Assembly: GCF_014844035.1 (NCBI RefSeq)
Contig: NZ_CP062159.1
Coordinates: forward strand, 3,658,001 to 3,722,000
DNA length: 64,000 nucleotides
Source: Flavobacterium sp. MDT1-60
Lineage (GTDB): Bacteria > Bacteroidota > Bacteroidia > Flavobacteriales > Flavobacteriaceae
Direction of reading: 5' to 3'
How positions within the stretch are numbered: the first letter of the stretch is position 1; each line of letters starts with the position of its first letter. The notes beneath the pieces were generated by a model that did not search any database, was not told the DNA's origin, and saw only the letters and a program-made list of their open reading frames with translations. The translations under genes and the position numbers were made by a program. This document shows positions 14,920-25,167 of the stretch, piece after piece.

Positions 14920-16938
14920 TTATACATTATTTTTTTGTGCAATCCAATTGTAGATTTCTCTTTGAGAGCGTCTTGGATTGCCGGAGTTGCTATTAATTGG
15001 GTCATTGAGACCTTTAGAGTTGATATTTCTTTTTTTTGTGTTATCCTCCAGCTGCAGTTGGATTATGGTGTTTATTTCTGCTTTATGAAAACCGTCATGT
15101 ATCGGGAAAGCAACTTCGATTCTCCTGTTAAGGTTTCTGCTGGACATATCGGCAGATGACAGGTAGATTTTTTCTTTTCCACCATTAGCAAATCTGTATA
15201 TCCTTGCGTGTTCTAAAAACATATCTACAATCCGGTAGATTTTTATATTCTCAGTGCTGTTTTTAATTCCCGGTAGTACGGTGCAAATTCCTCTCACCAG
15301 AAGAATTACTTCAACACCCGCCTGGCTGGCTTCAATCAGTTTGTTTATAATTTCTTCTTCATCAATCCCGTTTACTTTCAATAAAATTGCCGCCTTTTTT
15401 CCTGCTTTGCTGTTTGCGATTTCCTGGTCTATCAATTCCATTAGCTTCTCTTTCATATTAAAGCCTGCAACCAAAAGATTTTTTATTGCTGCCGCTTTTT
15501 CCTTGGTTTTAAAAAACGCAAATACTTTTTTCAAATCGGTTGTGTATTTTTCTTCTGAAGTGAAAAAACCAAAATCAGAATAAACACTGGCGGTAGTTTC
15601 GTTAAAATTACCTGTAGATAAATAGCTGTAAAATCTACTCCTGCCCTGTTCCTTTTTCATGGTAACAAGCGCAACTTTGGCATGTACTTTTAAATTAGGC
15701 ATACTGTAAATGATTTTGATTCCGGCCTTTTCCATTTCTTTGGACCAGTACAAATTGTTATTTTCATCAAATCTCGCTTTTACTTCGACAAAAACAGTGA
15801 CTTTTTTGCCGTTTTTCGCAGCACTTATCAAGGCATTTGCAATGAGCGACTGTGATGAAATACGGTATAAAGTGATCTTTATTTCAGTAACATTCTTATG
15901 AATTGCAGCCTGATTGAAAAACTGCAGGACGTAATGATAGGACTGGTATGGAAAATGGATTAACTGGCTTTGTTTGTCAATAGTCTCAAAAATAGAGGTG
16001 TTGTTTTCAAAAGGCAAATGTTTCAGTGCAGGATAGCTTTCGCCTTGCAGTCTTGGTTTTATTGGATTTGGAAACCTAAATAAATCAAAAAGATTATGAT
16101 GACTCCCGCCTTTTATCATTTCATTTTCGTGCAATTGAAATGCTTTTTTACAAACCAAAACAGTTTCAGGATCCATATTGAAATCATACAAAAATCGTGT
16201 TGATGAACCCGATTTCCTTTCTTCAATTTTTGCCTCAATTTTTGCTATTAAATCCCCGGAGGTTTCATCCAAAATCTCATAATTTTCATCCCTGTTTAAT
16301 TTTATGGCATTGCAGGAAACAACTTCTTCCAAAGGAAATACAAACGATAAGCATTTTCTGATAATGGTGTCAATAGAAATAATATAATTGGTCTCTGCTA
16401 TACGCTGCAACTGTTTGTATCTTTCCAGTTTGTCAGACGGAATATTCAGGTAAGCATAGCTGAAAGCTCCATAGGTATCTTTTAATTTTACCAGCAGATA
16501 CAATCCACGATTATTTAAAAAATATGCTTTTGGGGTGTTTTCAGTAATATAAACGACCTGAATATAGGAAAGGATAATACTTTTGAAATAATATTCTATC
16601 TCGTCTAAATGCTTCTTTTTAATTTCCTGATTTTCATAAAAAATGATTTTATTCTCTGCCAATTCAGGTACAATAGTGTCTTTCCAGATTACCCCAAATT
16701 TATTTTGCTGAAGGTTCACCTCAGATAAAACCTGCACTAATAAAGCAGTATCCTTTTCTGAATTTCCTTTTAGTAATTTGTTGATTTTTACCCTGAAAAA
16801 CTCATCCAGGTTCGAAGAATGAATGGCTAAGAACTTGATACGCTCATATAACGGGTTACCAGGGTCATTGGCTTCATCTAAAACACAACTGTTGAAGGAG
16901 AGCCAGGAAATTTCGGAAGGAATAGTATTCTGCTGCAC
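14920..16938 (-). CDS. ppk1: Polyphosphate kinase 1
   Basis: A 672-residue enzyme that reversibly adds the gamma phosphate of ATP to inorganic polyphosphate. The N-terminal domain has the family opening EISWLSFNSCVLDEA and NLDEFFRVK. The two phospholipase-D-like halves follow, with the autophosphorylated histidine in NLKVHAKVALV (about residue 419) and the second motif near DMFLEHARIYRF. The length is close to that of other PPK1 proteins. It lies inside the long minus-strand operon, 84 bp after the metallophosphatase/barrel gene. A fragment of a second ppk1 survives near 40.2 kb. Confidence 0.97.
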   Translation of the reverse strand: MQQNTIPSEISWLSFNSCVLDEANDPGNPLYERIKFLAIHSSNLDEFFRVKINKLLKGNSEKDTALLVQVLSEVNLQQNKFGVIWKDTIVPELAENKIIFYENQEIKKKHLDEIEYYFKSIILSYIQVVYITENTPKAYFLNNRGLYLLVKLKDTYGAFSYAYLNIPSDKLERYKQLQRIAETNYIISIDTIIRKCLSFVFPLEEVVSCNAIKLNRDENYEILDETSGDLIAKIEAKIEERKSGSSTRFLYDFNMDPETVLVCKKAFQLHENEMIKGGSHHNLFDLFRFPNPIKPRLQGESYPALKHLPFENNTSIFETIDKQSQLIHFPYQSYHYVLQFFNQAAIHKNVTEIKITLYRISSQSLIANALISAAKNGKKVTVFVEVKARFDENNNLYWSKEMEKAGIKIIYSMPNLKVHAKVALVTMKKEQGRSRFYSYLSTGNFNETTASVYSDFGFFTSEEKYTTDLKKVFAFFKTKEKAAAIKNLLVAGFNMKEKLMELIDQEIANSKAGKKAAILLKVNGIDEEEIINKLIEASQAGVEVILLVRGICTVLPGIKNSTENIKIYRIVDMFLEHARIYRFANGGKEKIYLSSADMSSRNLNRRIEVAFPIHDGFHKAEINTIIQLQLEDNTKKRNINSKGLNDPINSNSGNPRRSQREIYNWIAQKNNV

Positions 16939-17022
16939 GATATCTTTGTATTAGGGTTGGAAAACAAAAATAGAAATGGTAAATGTTAACTCTATTATCT
17001 TATTCCTATATTACTATTAATA

Positions 17023-20000
17023 TTAAAATTGAAATCCCAGTGAAAAAGCCATCCTTACCCCATCAATAGAATTGAATAACCCAAGGTTTGCCGTTAATAA
17101 TTCGGCTCCATTAATAAAAAGACCGCCACCATAGGAATTGTTCCATTTGTTTGAATAGTCATTTTTCATCCAAATCCTTCCATAATCAAAACCACCGTAC
17201 ATTCCCAGTCTTATCGGAATAATATTGGTCTTCATACTTTTGAATGTATATCTTAGATCGGTATTTTGGAACAATGACTGCTGGCCTGTAAATCGTTGGT
17301 TTCTAAACCCTCTAAGACCTTCACTTCCTCCAATAGAAGTTGCCTGATAAAATTCGTAGTTGTTGTTGAAGATAATATGGCTTTTTATTTGGGTGGCCAA
17401 TACTAATTTTCCCGATGGGTCCAGTTTATGGTTAAAACTGACTTCCGGAATTATATAAGCGAAATTTCTTTTATTATCATCAATATTTGACGTAAATCCT
17501 GCTTCCAGAGCCGCTTTCATTCCTAGTGTTGGATAGGCTTTATTGTCATAGTTCTCGAATTGGTATTTTGTGCTTACACCTATAAATTGATTTTTTTCGA
17601 AAACTGCAGGAGGCAATTCGCTGTTGTTCTCGACAAATCTACCCTGCGTTTCTTCAACTTCAATTGATTTATAACAAAGGCCAAATGACAGGCTGCTCCC
17701 TGCTTTTCCTTTCCACAGAAGTGATGGAGCAAAGCCTAATTCTTTTACTTTGACACGGTTGTAGTCTAATCCGTAAATATCATCATTATTTTGCGTTTCA
17801 TTTCCATATCCAAAAAAGTTTTGACTGAAGTTTGCGCTTTGGAAATTGGATTGTACTACCAGATTAAGCTTACCTATTACATTAGCAAACTCTCCCTTGT
17901 AATGCAGTTCATAACCGCTTGTTGCAAAATAATAGGCTGCTGTGAATTGATGTCTTGCTGAAAAAGGGTTTCTGTCAAAACCATATAGAGTATAAGTGTC
18001 ATTTATGCCTATTTTAAAACCATCATCGGGGTTTGCTCCCAGAATAGGGATAATCTGGTTGGTATTAGCCTGCAATTTTTTGTAGTCATAGGTATTGATA
18101 TTATAATCATCTGTTAGTTTTAAATTTGCATTAGCCGTATTGTCAATCGTATTCTTTTTAGTTTTATAATCGTAGATGTAGATGTTCTTGCCATTTAGGA
18201 TCTGGTATTGATCATTATTCTGGCCGCCTATTAAACGTATTTTTATTTTTTTGCTTTTACCTGTCACTTCAAAATTATCCTTGTCATCCAGGCCATAAAC
18301 CCAGAGTTCTTTTGTTACTTTCGGATCATACGTTTTTTGAATAAACAATTCAAGGGTATTGTCGCGTTTTTTCCTGAATATAGACAACACTACATCCTCA
18401 TTTTCCTGACATTCAATTTTTATCAAATCATCTTTGTTTGTACCTGTTATAACCGCATACTTATTCACTAATTGGAAATACCTGTCAGCAATTTTTTGTA
18501 AATTATTTTTTCTTGCCTTGAGTGTCTGTTTGATAGATAAGACAGTTTCATCGTTTAGTTCTTTTGGAATATTTTCAAACGCACTCTCAATTACTTCATC
18601 CGTTATATTGTTTTGTATTAGCTTTGCCTGCGCATCCCAAACTGCTTTGTCAGAAGTTCTTATAAATGCTATATCTAGCGGATAAGGTTCTATATTGAAG
18701 CCTTTAACGTCTTTTATATCATCGCTGTATTTTCGCAATAATCTCGCTGGTGGTATCAACTTTACTGCAGCACCCAAAATAAATCCATCTGACATTTTAG
18801 AAAATGCCTGATCCCTGTCCCTTGGTAATGGTCTGAAAACTGATTTTCCATCTTCTTTAAATTCCAGCCATCTCCATTGGTCCTGGTGCCTGTCCCAGTC
18901 ATTGATCAGCATATCAAATAATCGGGCTTTGATATACTCCTTTTCATCAATAACTACACTTTCGTCTGAATGAAGTTTCTCTACCAGATCAGCAGTACTG
19001 ATAACATTGCCTGTAAAAGATGGATTGGAAAGTTCAACATTACCACTAGAAGCCTGTTCTTCCAGAAGATATTGTTCGTCTCCAAACTCAGCATTAAAAT
19101 CACCCAGTGCTTTTTGCTTTGGAATGTAATACAGTTTTGAATTTAAATGATTAACCCCAATAGCATCACAAAGTGTTCCCACTGTAAAGGGAGCATAAGG
19201 ATGAGAACCTGTAAAAACATCCAGAATAAACGCTTCTGCAGCAGTATTCTGAAACTTTTGCTCCACATACTGATCTTCAAAAAATGCTGATTGTATAAAT
19301 TGGCTTCCATTTTTCTTCATGGCTCTCATCACATATTGCTTCCCTGATTTTGTTTTTAATCGCAGGGTTTTTGACTGGTTCCCTCCTCCTTTTCTAACCG
19401 GGGTCAATCCACCAAACAAAGTATCAAGATTTACGGTTTTAGCTGTGACAGATGTATTGTAGGCATATCTGTATCTTTTCCCCCAAAGAAAATCATAGTA
19501 CATAGATTTGCTTGTAGTCTTTTTATCATAAATCGAACTTTTAATTTCCGCTGGGAAATTACTTCCAAATTTTAAATTTTGCTTTTGGGTATCTGCAGGT
19601 AAAACGGGTGATTGATACACTGTTTTTTGATCCTCACTATTTATAAAACGCACAAAAGAGGAACCGTCATCAAAAACATCTAAAACAGCATATCCATTGG
19701 CCGCGTACGAAAATTTTCCTCCTTTTGTGTTTCGTGTTTCTGATTTTTTTGAAGCAGACCCGCTTATGATCTGATGCAAGTTGTCCTGAGCAATGTACTG
19801 CAGGCTGTGTTCGTGCCCTGAGATAAAAATTACTTTATCATTTTGTTGGGCTGCCGCAACCAGGCTCTTTTTTAATTCATTATAATTTTTATTTTGCATA
19901 TCGGCATTTGAAATACCAGATGTTTTACGTATTACATTTTTTAAACTTCCTAAAACAGGCAAAGGAGTTAAGTGGCTTTCGAAAGAATACTGACCTCCGT

Positions 20001-20685
20001 GTTCCCCATTGCTGTACATCGGGTGATGAATCGCAACAAGGGTAGTCTTACCTCTGGCTTTCTTGATCTCATCCCTGAATTCGTCTAAAAATTGAATTCT
20101 TGTTTTTATAATACAGTCTTCATTTATGGCAGGATGGTTGTCCCAATCGGTGATGTACCATTGTGAATCAACTATGATCAGCACTACGTCATTTGCAATA
20201 TTGACAGTTTCAATGGCACAGCCGTTTTTTGGCAAAAAGGATTTTTTTCCTAATTGCTTTTCAACAAATTCCTGTTCTCTTTTTAGACCCTCAGGGCCGT
20301 TACTATACCAGTCATGATTGCCTGGGATAAAAATAGTTTTTCCTTGGAAACCCCTTACAAAATCAATTTGACTTTGAAGTACCGCATCGGCCTGACTACG
20401 TTTTGAACTGTTTATTTCAGGCATTCCGGCCGGGTAGATATTATCCCCTAAAAATAGTACCGTACTTTTATCGGTGGCACTTTTTAGCTGGTCTGTTAGT
20501 AATGACCCCGAGCTTATATCCTTAAATCCGTTACCGGCATCACCAATCAAAAAGAAAGTATGTTGCTTTTTTTTGTTAACTGGATAATTTTCCTGTTTCT
20601 CATCAGGACAGGACTGCGGCTTGAAAGTAGCACAGGACTGCACAATAATTAAAAATGGCACCAGATATAGTTTTATATTTTTCAT
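17023..20685 (-). CDS. Metallophosphatase fused to an Omp85-like outer-membrane barrel (lipoprotein)
   Basis: A 1220-residue protein from the ATG at 20685, which gives a lipoprotein signal (LVPFLIIVQSCATF). The N-terminal third is a calcineurin-like phosphoesterase with all motifs (LIGDAGNGF; LGDNIYPAG; GNHDWYSNG; IHHPMYSNGEHGG; SGHEHSLQ). A middle region of about 500 residues carries ADRYFQ, NDWDRHQDQW and PLPRDRDQAF. The C-terminal 350 residues form a BamA/surface-antigen-like beta-barrel (GGSEGLRGFRNQRFTGQQ; final aromatic FSLGFQF). It should therefore sit in the outer membrane with the phosphatase in the periplasm or on the surface. It starts 10 bp after the Pycsar-effector gene. Its substrate is unknown. 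Confidence 0.85.
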   Translation of the reverse strand: MKNIKLYLVPFLIIVQSCATFKPQSCPDEKQENYPVNKKKQHTFFLIGDAGNGFKDISSGSLLTDQLKSATDKSTVLFLGDNIYPAGMPEINSSKRSQADAVLQSQIDFVRGFQGKTIFIPGNHDWYSNGPEGLKREQEFVEKQLGKKSFLPKNGCAIETVNIANDVVLIIVDSQWYITDWDNHPAINEDCIIKTRIQFLDEFRDEIKKARGKTTLVAIHHPMYSNGEHGGQYSFESHLTPLPVLGSLKNVIRKTSGISNADMQNKNYNELKKSLVAAAQQNDKVIFISGHEHSLQYIAQDNLHQIISGSASKKSETRNTKGGKFSYAANGYAVLDVFDDGSSFVRFINSEDQKTVYQSPVLPADTQKQNLKFGSNFPAEIKSSIYDKKTTSKSMYYDFLWGKRYRYAYNTSVTAKTVNLDTLFGGLTPVRKGGGNQSKTLRLKTKSGKQYVMRAMKKNGSQFIQSAFFEDQYVEQKFQNTAAEAFILDVFTGSHPYAPFTVGTLCDAIGVNHLNSKLYYIPKQKALGDFNAEFGDEQYLLEEQASSGNVELSNPSFTGNVISTADLVEKLHSDESVVIDEKEYIKARLFDMLINDWDRHQDQWRWLEFKEDGKSVFRPLPRDRDQAFSKMSDGFILGAAVKLIPPARLLRKYSDDIKDVKGFNIEPYPLDIAFIRTSDKAVWDAQAKLIQNNITDEVIESAFENIPKELNDETVLSIKQTLKARKNNLQKIADRYFQLVNKYAVITGTNKDDLIKIECQENEDVVLSIFRKKRDNTLELFIQKTYDPKVTKELWVYGLDDKDNFEVTGKSKKIKIRLIGGQNNDQYQILNGKNIYIYDYKTKKNTIDNTANANLKLTDDYNINTYDYKKLQANTNQIIPILGANPDDGFKIGINDTYTLYGFDRNPFSARHQFTAAYYFATSGYELHYKGEFANVIGKLNLVVQSNFQSANFSQNFFGYGNETQNNDDIYGLDYNRVKVKELGFAPSLLWKGKAGSSLSFGLCYKSIEVEETQGRFVENNSELPPAVFEKNQFIGVSTKYQFENYDNKAYPTLGMKAALEAGFTSNIDDNKRNFAYIIPEVSFNHKLDPSGKLVLATQIKSHIIFNNNYEFYQATSIGGSEGLRGFRNQRFTGQQSLFQNTDLRYTFKSMKTNIIPIRLGMYGGFDYGRIWMKNDYSNKWNNSYGGGLFINGAELLTANLGLFNSIDGVRMAFSLGFQF

Positions 20686-20695
20686 AATCATCGTT

Positions 20696-21298
20696 TTATC
20701 TGAATTTAAAAGCAATTAGAAAGGCCACTACCGCGATGATAATGCCGCACATAAAAATGTTGTAGGTGTTTCGTAACAACCTGTATTTTTTTTCCAGAAC
20801 GATGCCCAGATGATATAAATCCTTTATCATGGAATTGTATATGTATTCGCTGTCGTTCATTAATTCATTCATTGCCCAGTTATAATCCTGGTAAGGCATT
20901 TTGTAGAAATTCCCGAAAAATAAAAGGTTTACTTTTTTTTCCTCTACTTCTTTTCTGGTAAAGCTGCCTTTGGTAACACTGGGTCTTGTAGCCATGATAG
21001 CACATATCATCGAGGCTACGCTAAATCCAATTAAAATTACTGTGGGTATAAATAAATGTTCATTGGCAGGGTTATCCAGTTTTGGAAAAATCTTGGAAAG
21101 GGATATGGAAATAATTATCGCATTTACAGATAATAAAATATGGGCCTTGTTATCCACATAACGGCTTAGATTATTATGGTTGCTCAGGGTAGTCCTGAAC
21201 ATGGTATCTACGCCCTTCTCAAATTTGCGCTTTTTATTTTTTTTCCCCTGAACCTGAAGCGGACTTTCTATATTATTATGATTTAATTTTTCAGTCAT
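20696..21298 (-). CDS. Pycsar-effector-like membrane protein (PycTM/DUF5706 family)
   Basis: A 200-residue protein. A basic N-terminus is followed by the family signature DNKAHILLSVNAIIISI leading into the first membrane helix (about 50-70). A second helix is at about 84-106 (FIPTVILIGFSVASMICAI), a cytoplasmic helical stretch contains NFYKMPYQDY, and a third helix ends the protein (NIFMCGIIIAVVAFLIAF). This is the domain of PycTM, the effector that disrupts the membrane in Pycsar phage defence after binding cCMP or cUMP. No pyrimidine cyclase is present here. It starts 4 bp after an HD-domain gene, matching the HD-PycTM fusions I recall from other Bacteroidota. A role in defence is therefore unproven. 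Confidence 0.8.
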   Translation of the reverse strand: MTEKLNHNNIESPLQVQGKKNKKRKFEKGVDTMFRTTLSNHNNLSRYVDNKAHILLSVNAIIISISLSKIFPKLDNPANEHLFIPTVILIGFSVASMICAIMATRPSVTKGSFTRKEVEEKKVNLLFFGNFYKMPYQDYNWAMNELMNDSEYIYNSMIKDLYHLGIVLEKKYRLLRNTYNIFMCGIIIAVVAFLIAFKFR

Positions 21299-21302
21299 TA
21301 TA

Positions 21303-24275
21303 TTAACAGTTTAGTAGTTTTGTTTCGATTAAATTCAGGTTTTTATCTTTTAAAACCTGCCATTCATTTTGCGCAAATTTTGTGAAATACTGATGTTTTT
21401 TAAGAAATTCAATATTCATAGTATACCAATGGGTATCATCATATTTTTTATCCATAGACTTCTCCCACTCGTCCCTTAACAGTTCTAATGACTCCGGATA
21501 GCTTTCATTAGCCAAATGAACGTTGTCTGCATCCTTGATTATTTTTTCCAATCTGTTTTTTGGGATATAATTAAATGTGGTGGCCAGGATTAACTCACTT
21601 ACTTTTTGCTGGATGCTGTCTGAAATATTTCTCTCCTGTAGAAAGCTTAAAGCGATTTCAATACTCTTTTTTTCGTGATCATCCATCCCTTCAATGTAAC
21701 CTGCATCATGAAACCAGGCAGCCAAAAGCAGTATGTCTGTTTTTTCCAAATCTATTTTTTCGGCTCTGCAAATGGTTTGGGCAGCCAGTACAACATTTTG
21801 CGTATGTTGTAAATTATGATACGAATATTTTGAATCTAATCTTTCCTTAAAAAGTTTGCTTATGTACTCCTTTGCTTCAATAACCAGACTATTGTCCTGA
21901 TGCTTTACTTTTACCCGAAGCGCCTTTAAACCGGAAACAGCCTGCAAATCTTCAACCTCCAAATGTTCAATCTGCGTTTCTAAAATATTTTTGTGCTGCA
22001 GGTACCTGATATATTTGAGATATTCTTTTTCCTGGGTAGAATTGGAATACACGATTGTTATTTTTTCTTTTTGGGTAATACGTTCTTCAGAATTTTTTAC
22101 ACATGCTTTGTCGATTCTTTTCTTCACCACTTCGTAACGTGCATTATACGAGCCATCAACATCAAATCGTTTTTCATCCATCCTGAAACGAATAGAAATT
22201 GGAGTGTGGGTCGCCAGTATGAGTGAAGTTACATCAAGAGTATAGGGCAAGGTTGTTTTAAGCTTATGATGTTCCAATTCCATTTCACAAAGTGTTTCCA
22301 ATTGCCACAGCCTTAAGTTCTGCAGGTAAACCGTATTAAAGGTTTTGTTAGGTTCTATTGATGCCCCGATATACAAATTGTGCTCTACGCCGTCTGTTTT
22401 AAAACTTTCATAATAGTGTGGAAAAATATCCTGTGCCTGTTGTTGTCTGCTTTCCAAAACATTAGAAAGTTTTTTATTAATACTCATTATTGTATCGTCA
22501 AAATCTTTCCGCCTCTGATAAAACATTCCTGTCTTTGGGTTGAGCATTTGGAAATAGTCATCTATTTGGTTTTCTGTTTTTTGATTGTAATCAAAAGTTT
22601 TTAAAAAGGAATGGATTTCTGTTTCTATATAATGATGTATTTTTTGTTCTGAATTATTCTGTAAGGGCTGATCTAATTCCATAAGAAAACTTTGCAGTTC
22701 ATGTTTTTTTTGATCAATGACTCCAATTTTTTTTTCGGAAATTATGGCATCAATTATAGTAATGATCTGATTGATCTGATCTTTCAAATCCTTTACAATT
22801 GCCTTATTTCTATTTTCAGAAGAATCTTTAATATCTATTTGCCCATATAATGGATACACCTCTTTAAAGGATATTTCTTTAAAGGAATAATCTTTTACTG
22901 AGTTGTTTAAGTGTAGATAGTTGCGGACTTCTTTTTTGAATTTCCAATAGACACTGGGATGAATCGAAGTATATTCCTTTTGAATAACTGCCTCCAGATG
23001 ATTCACCATATCATCATTACTTTTTTCAATAGTATCTGATATATAAGGCAGTAACAATTCGAGCTTATTGGCATTAACAGAATTCAAAGCCCTTACAGTT
23101 GATGATGTAAGCTGCAGCAGTCCCAATAATTTATCGTCCTTAATGACTGGAGCCATCAAAAAACTTTGAATATCCTGGCTCAGTAAATGAACACCAAAGG
23201 GTTTGTTGGTCAAAGAAAAATCATAAACATTCGGAATTATAAAAGGCTTGTTGTTTTCAATCAGACTTTCAAAAGAGCATCCGCAAAGTGCATTTTTACA
23301 ATCAGCTTCTTTTGTGTCTAAGAGTATAAAACTTTCTAATTCGCCTTCACTAAATGGAGGTTTTATGAATATTCCTTCTTGGTTATCATAAAGTGTGAAC
23401 CCTGCTTTTAAATCAGGTATCTTAAATACCGATCTAAAAATGGACTCAAAGCTATCATTAAGCTCCACTTTTTCGATGTTTGCTTTCAATAAATTTGATT
23501 TCAGATTAGAAACCGCATTTTCCAGCGTGACATCCACAAGTGTTATTATTGCAAATCCTTTTAAGAACCATGAATCATAAGGAAATGCCTTTTTCCATAA
23601 TTCTATGTTATGATAATTATCAATTAATTCCTCAATTTCCTGCTGGGTTAGAAACGTGGTGTTCTCTGCCGGACATATTTCCAGAAAATCAGTATTGTAA
23701 ATTATTTTGTAATGTTTGACAATTCCATTTTTGTCCGGAATGTCATAGAACAAAGGCTTTTCAACATTAATTTTTTGCTTATAATAGGCATTTAGTATAA
23801 ACGTACAGTTCATAATGTAAAACTGATGCTCATCCATGTCCCTGATACTGATGTCAAAACACATTCCGGCGTCATCGAGAATTTTTTTAAACCGCTGTGA
23901 ATAATTAAATGTAATATCGTAAAAAGGGATTGTTACCGCTTTTATTTCATTGCCTGTTAAAGCTGCGGGAAACAAATCGGCCAGCACATCCTGAATTAAC
24001 TTTTGATTGTTTTCAAGAATTTCAAAACAATCAATTCCGTTAAGAACTTCGGGTATGTCTTTGATCTTATCTAATAAACTCTTGGCATAGTTTGATTTAT
24101 ATTCAATATCGGATACAGCTGTTTGTTCTAATTCTTCCACTAATTTGTGGAAGGAAATTAAAATCCTGAAAGGGCTTAAATATTTATAATTCTTAATCAT
24201 ATTTGTTATATTCAATAGAGGTTCATAAACTATATTTTTCTCGAAATGTTCTTTTGCTCTCTTTCCTGTGACCAC
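21303..24275 (-). CDS. GAF and HD domain protein, probable signalling phosphohydrolase
   Basis: A 990-residue soluble protein. A GAF-type sensor domain lies at about 270-430 and a long helical middle part at about 430-770. The C-terminal HD phosphohydrolase domain (about 800-970) shows YHNLQHTQNVV, the metal-binding HD pair in WFHDAGYIEG, and a later KDADNVHLA. HD domains of this type hydrolyse nucleotides or cyclic nucleotides. Overlap with the effector gene downstream is nearly complete (4-bp gap), so co-translation is likely. The start is a GTG at 24275; an ATG at 24200 is the alternative. The ligand of the GAF domain and the true substrate are unknown. Confidence 0.8.
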   Translation of the reverse strand: MVTGKRAKEHFEKNIVYEPLLNITNMIKNYKYLSPFRILISFHKLVEELEQTAVSDIEYKSNYAKSLLDKIKDIPEVLNGIDCFEILENNQKLIQDVLADLFPAALTGNEIKAVTIPFYDITFNYSQRFKKILDDAGMCFDISIRDMDEHQFYIMNCTFILNAYYKQKINVEKPLFYDIPDKNGIVKHYKIIYNTDFLEICPAENTTFLTQQEIEELIDNYHNIELWKKAFPYDSWFLKGFAIITLVDVTLENAVSNLKSNLLKANIEKVELNDSFESIFRSVFKIPDLKAGFTLYDNQEGIFIKPPFSEGELESFILLDTKEADCKNALCGCSFESLIENNKPFIIPNVYDFSLTNKPFGVHLLSQDIQSFLMAPVIKDDKLLGLLQLTSSTVRALNSVNANKLELLLPYISDTIEKSNDDMVNHLEAVIQKEYTSIHPSVYWKFKKEVRNYLHLNNSVKDYSFKEISFKEVYPLYGQIDIKDSSENRNKAIVKDLKDQINQIITIIDAIISEKKIGVIDQKKHELQSFLMELDQPLQNNSEQKIHHYIETEIHSFLKTFDYNQKTENQIDDYFQMLNPKTGMFYQRRKDFDDTIMSINKKLSNVLESRQQQAQDIFPHYYESFKTDGVEHNLYIGASIEPNKTFNTVYLQNLRLWQLETLCEMELEHHKLKTTLPYTLDVTSLILATHTPISIRFRMDEKRFDVDGSYNARYEVVKKRIDKACVKNSEERITQKEKITIVYSNSTQEKEYLKYIRYLQHKNILETQIEHLEVEDLQAVSGLKALRVKVKHQDNSLVIEAKEYISKLFKERLDSKYSYHNLQHTQNVVLAAQTICRAEKIDLEKTDILLLAAWFHDAGYIEGMDDHEKKSIEIALSFLQERNISDSIQQKVSELILATTFNYIPKNRLEKIIKDADNVHLANESYPESLELLRDEWEKSMDKKYDDTHWYTMNIEFLKKHQYFTKFAQNEWQVLKDKNLNLIETKLLNC

Positions 24276-24324
24276 GTTTTAACCACAAAATAGGATTCAA
24301 CGGAGCTGCTCCGGATATCAAACC

Positions 24325-25149
24325 TTAATAAAAAACCGATTTTGAAGGCTTTATCACAAATCCAACTCTGATCATATTGGTTTTTTCAGAATAATCTATC
24401 AGGCTTTCTGCATAACCAGTGAAGTACTGCACTGATAAATATTGATTGTTTCGTTTACCAAGACGATACGAAAACTGTGCGCAAACTGAGCCTTTATCAT
24501 CCCACGACATTCCTTTTCTGGAGGTTATGTCAAAAACATACTGTCCATTAAATAATTTCTGCGAATAGCTAATTTCACCATAACCAACATATTTTATCAA
24601 ATCGGGATTGTCATCTTTATAGCCGAAGGGAATCCATCCCTTTACCGTTACTGATGACATTTTGGTTAATTGTTGCATGTACTGGAAACTTATCCTGTTC
24701 CACGTTCTCGAATAGATACTATCCTTCCCATTGGATTCGTGTTCAAATGCAACCGCTACTATGCGTAATAAATCATTTTTATTCGTAAAAAATTTCCCCA
24801 GTCCCAGTGCCGGGTTATAGTTGGTTTCTGCAAAGGGCTTGGATTCCTCGTATATTTTCCAAAACGATTTTTGCGTATAGGTGAGAAATAGATAAGTATT
24901 AAACGGAAGCGTCGCTTTTGTCAGGCGCTGTTTGAAACTGATTTGATATTTTGCATCAGAGGTACTTCGGCTTACCGGACTGTCTAATGAAGAACCGGTG
25001 ATGAAATAATTATCCTGAAAAATTGTAAATGATGGTGCATTGTTTATAAGGTCATTAATAGAATCTTTTTTAATATTTTGACTAAACGAATTAAAGCAGA
25101 TCAGTAATACCGATAAAATGATTATTGTTTTAGGTATGGAAGTTTTCAT
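24325..25149 (-). CDS. pldA: Outer-membrane phospholipase A (OMPLA/PldA family)
   Basis: A 274-residue exported beta-barrel with a signal peptide (MKTSIPKTIIILSVLLICFNSFSQ). The active-site region FEHESNGKDSIYSRTWNRI matches the OMPLA motif, in which a His-Ser pair plus Asn cleaves phospholipid acyl chains. Alternating aromatic strands and the final PSKSVFY end fit insertion in the outer membrane. OMPLA normally acts when phospholipids reach the outer leaflet under envelope damage. It lies 18 bp after the glycosyltransferase and 49 bp before the GAF-HD gene in the same operon. Confidence 0.9.
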   Translation of the reverse strand: MKTSIPKTIIILSVLLICFNSFSQNIKKDSINDLINNAPSFTIFQDNYFITGSSLDSPVSRSTSDAKYQISFKQRLTKATLPFNTYLFLTYTQKSFWKIYEESKPFAETNYNPALGLGKFFTNKNDLLRIVAVAFEHESNGKDSIYSRTWNRISFQYMQQLTKMSSVTVKGWIPFGYKDDNPDLIKYVGYGEISYSQKLFNGQYVFDITSRKGMSWDDKGSVCAQFSYRLGKRNNQYLSVQYFTGYAESLIDYSEKTNMIRVGFVIKPSKSVFY

Positions 25150-25167
25150 TATTATTATTTATTAAGA

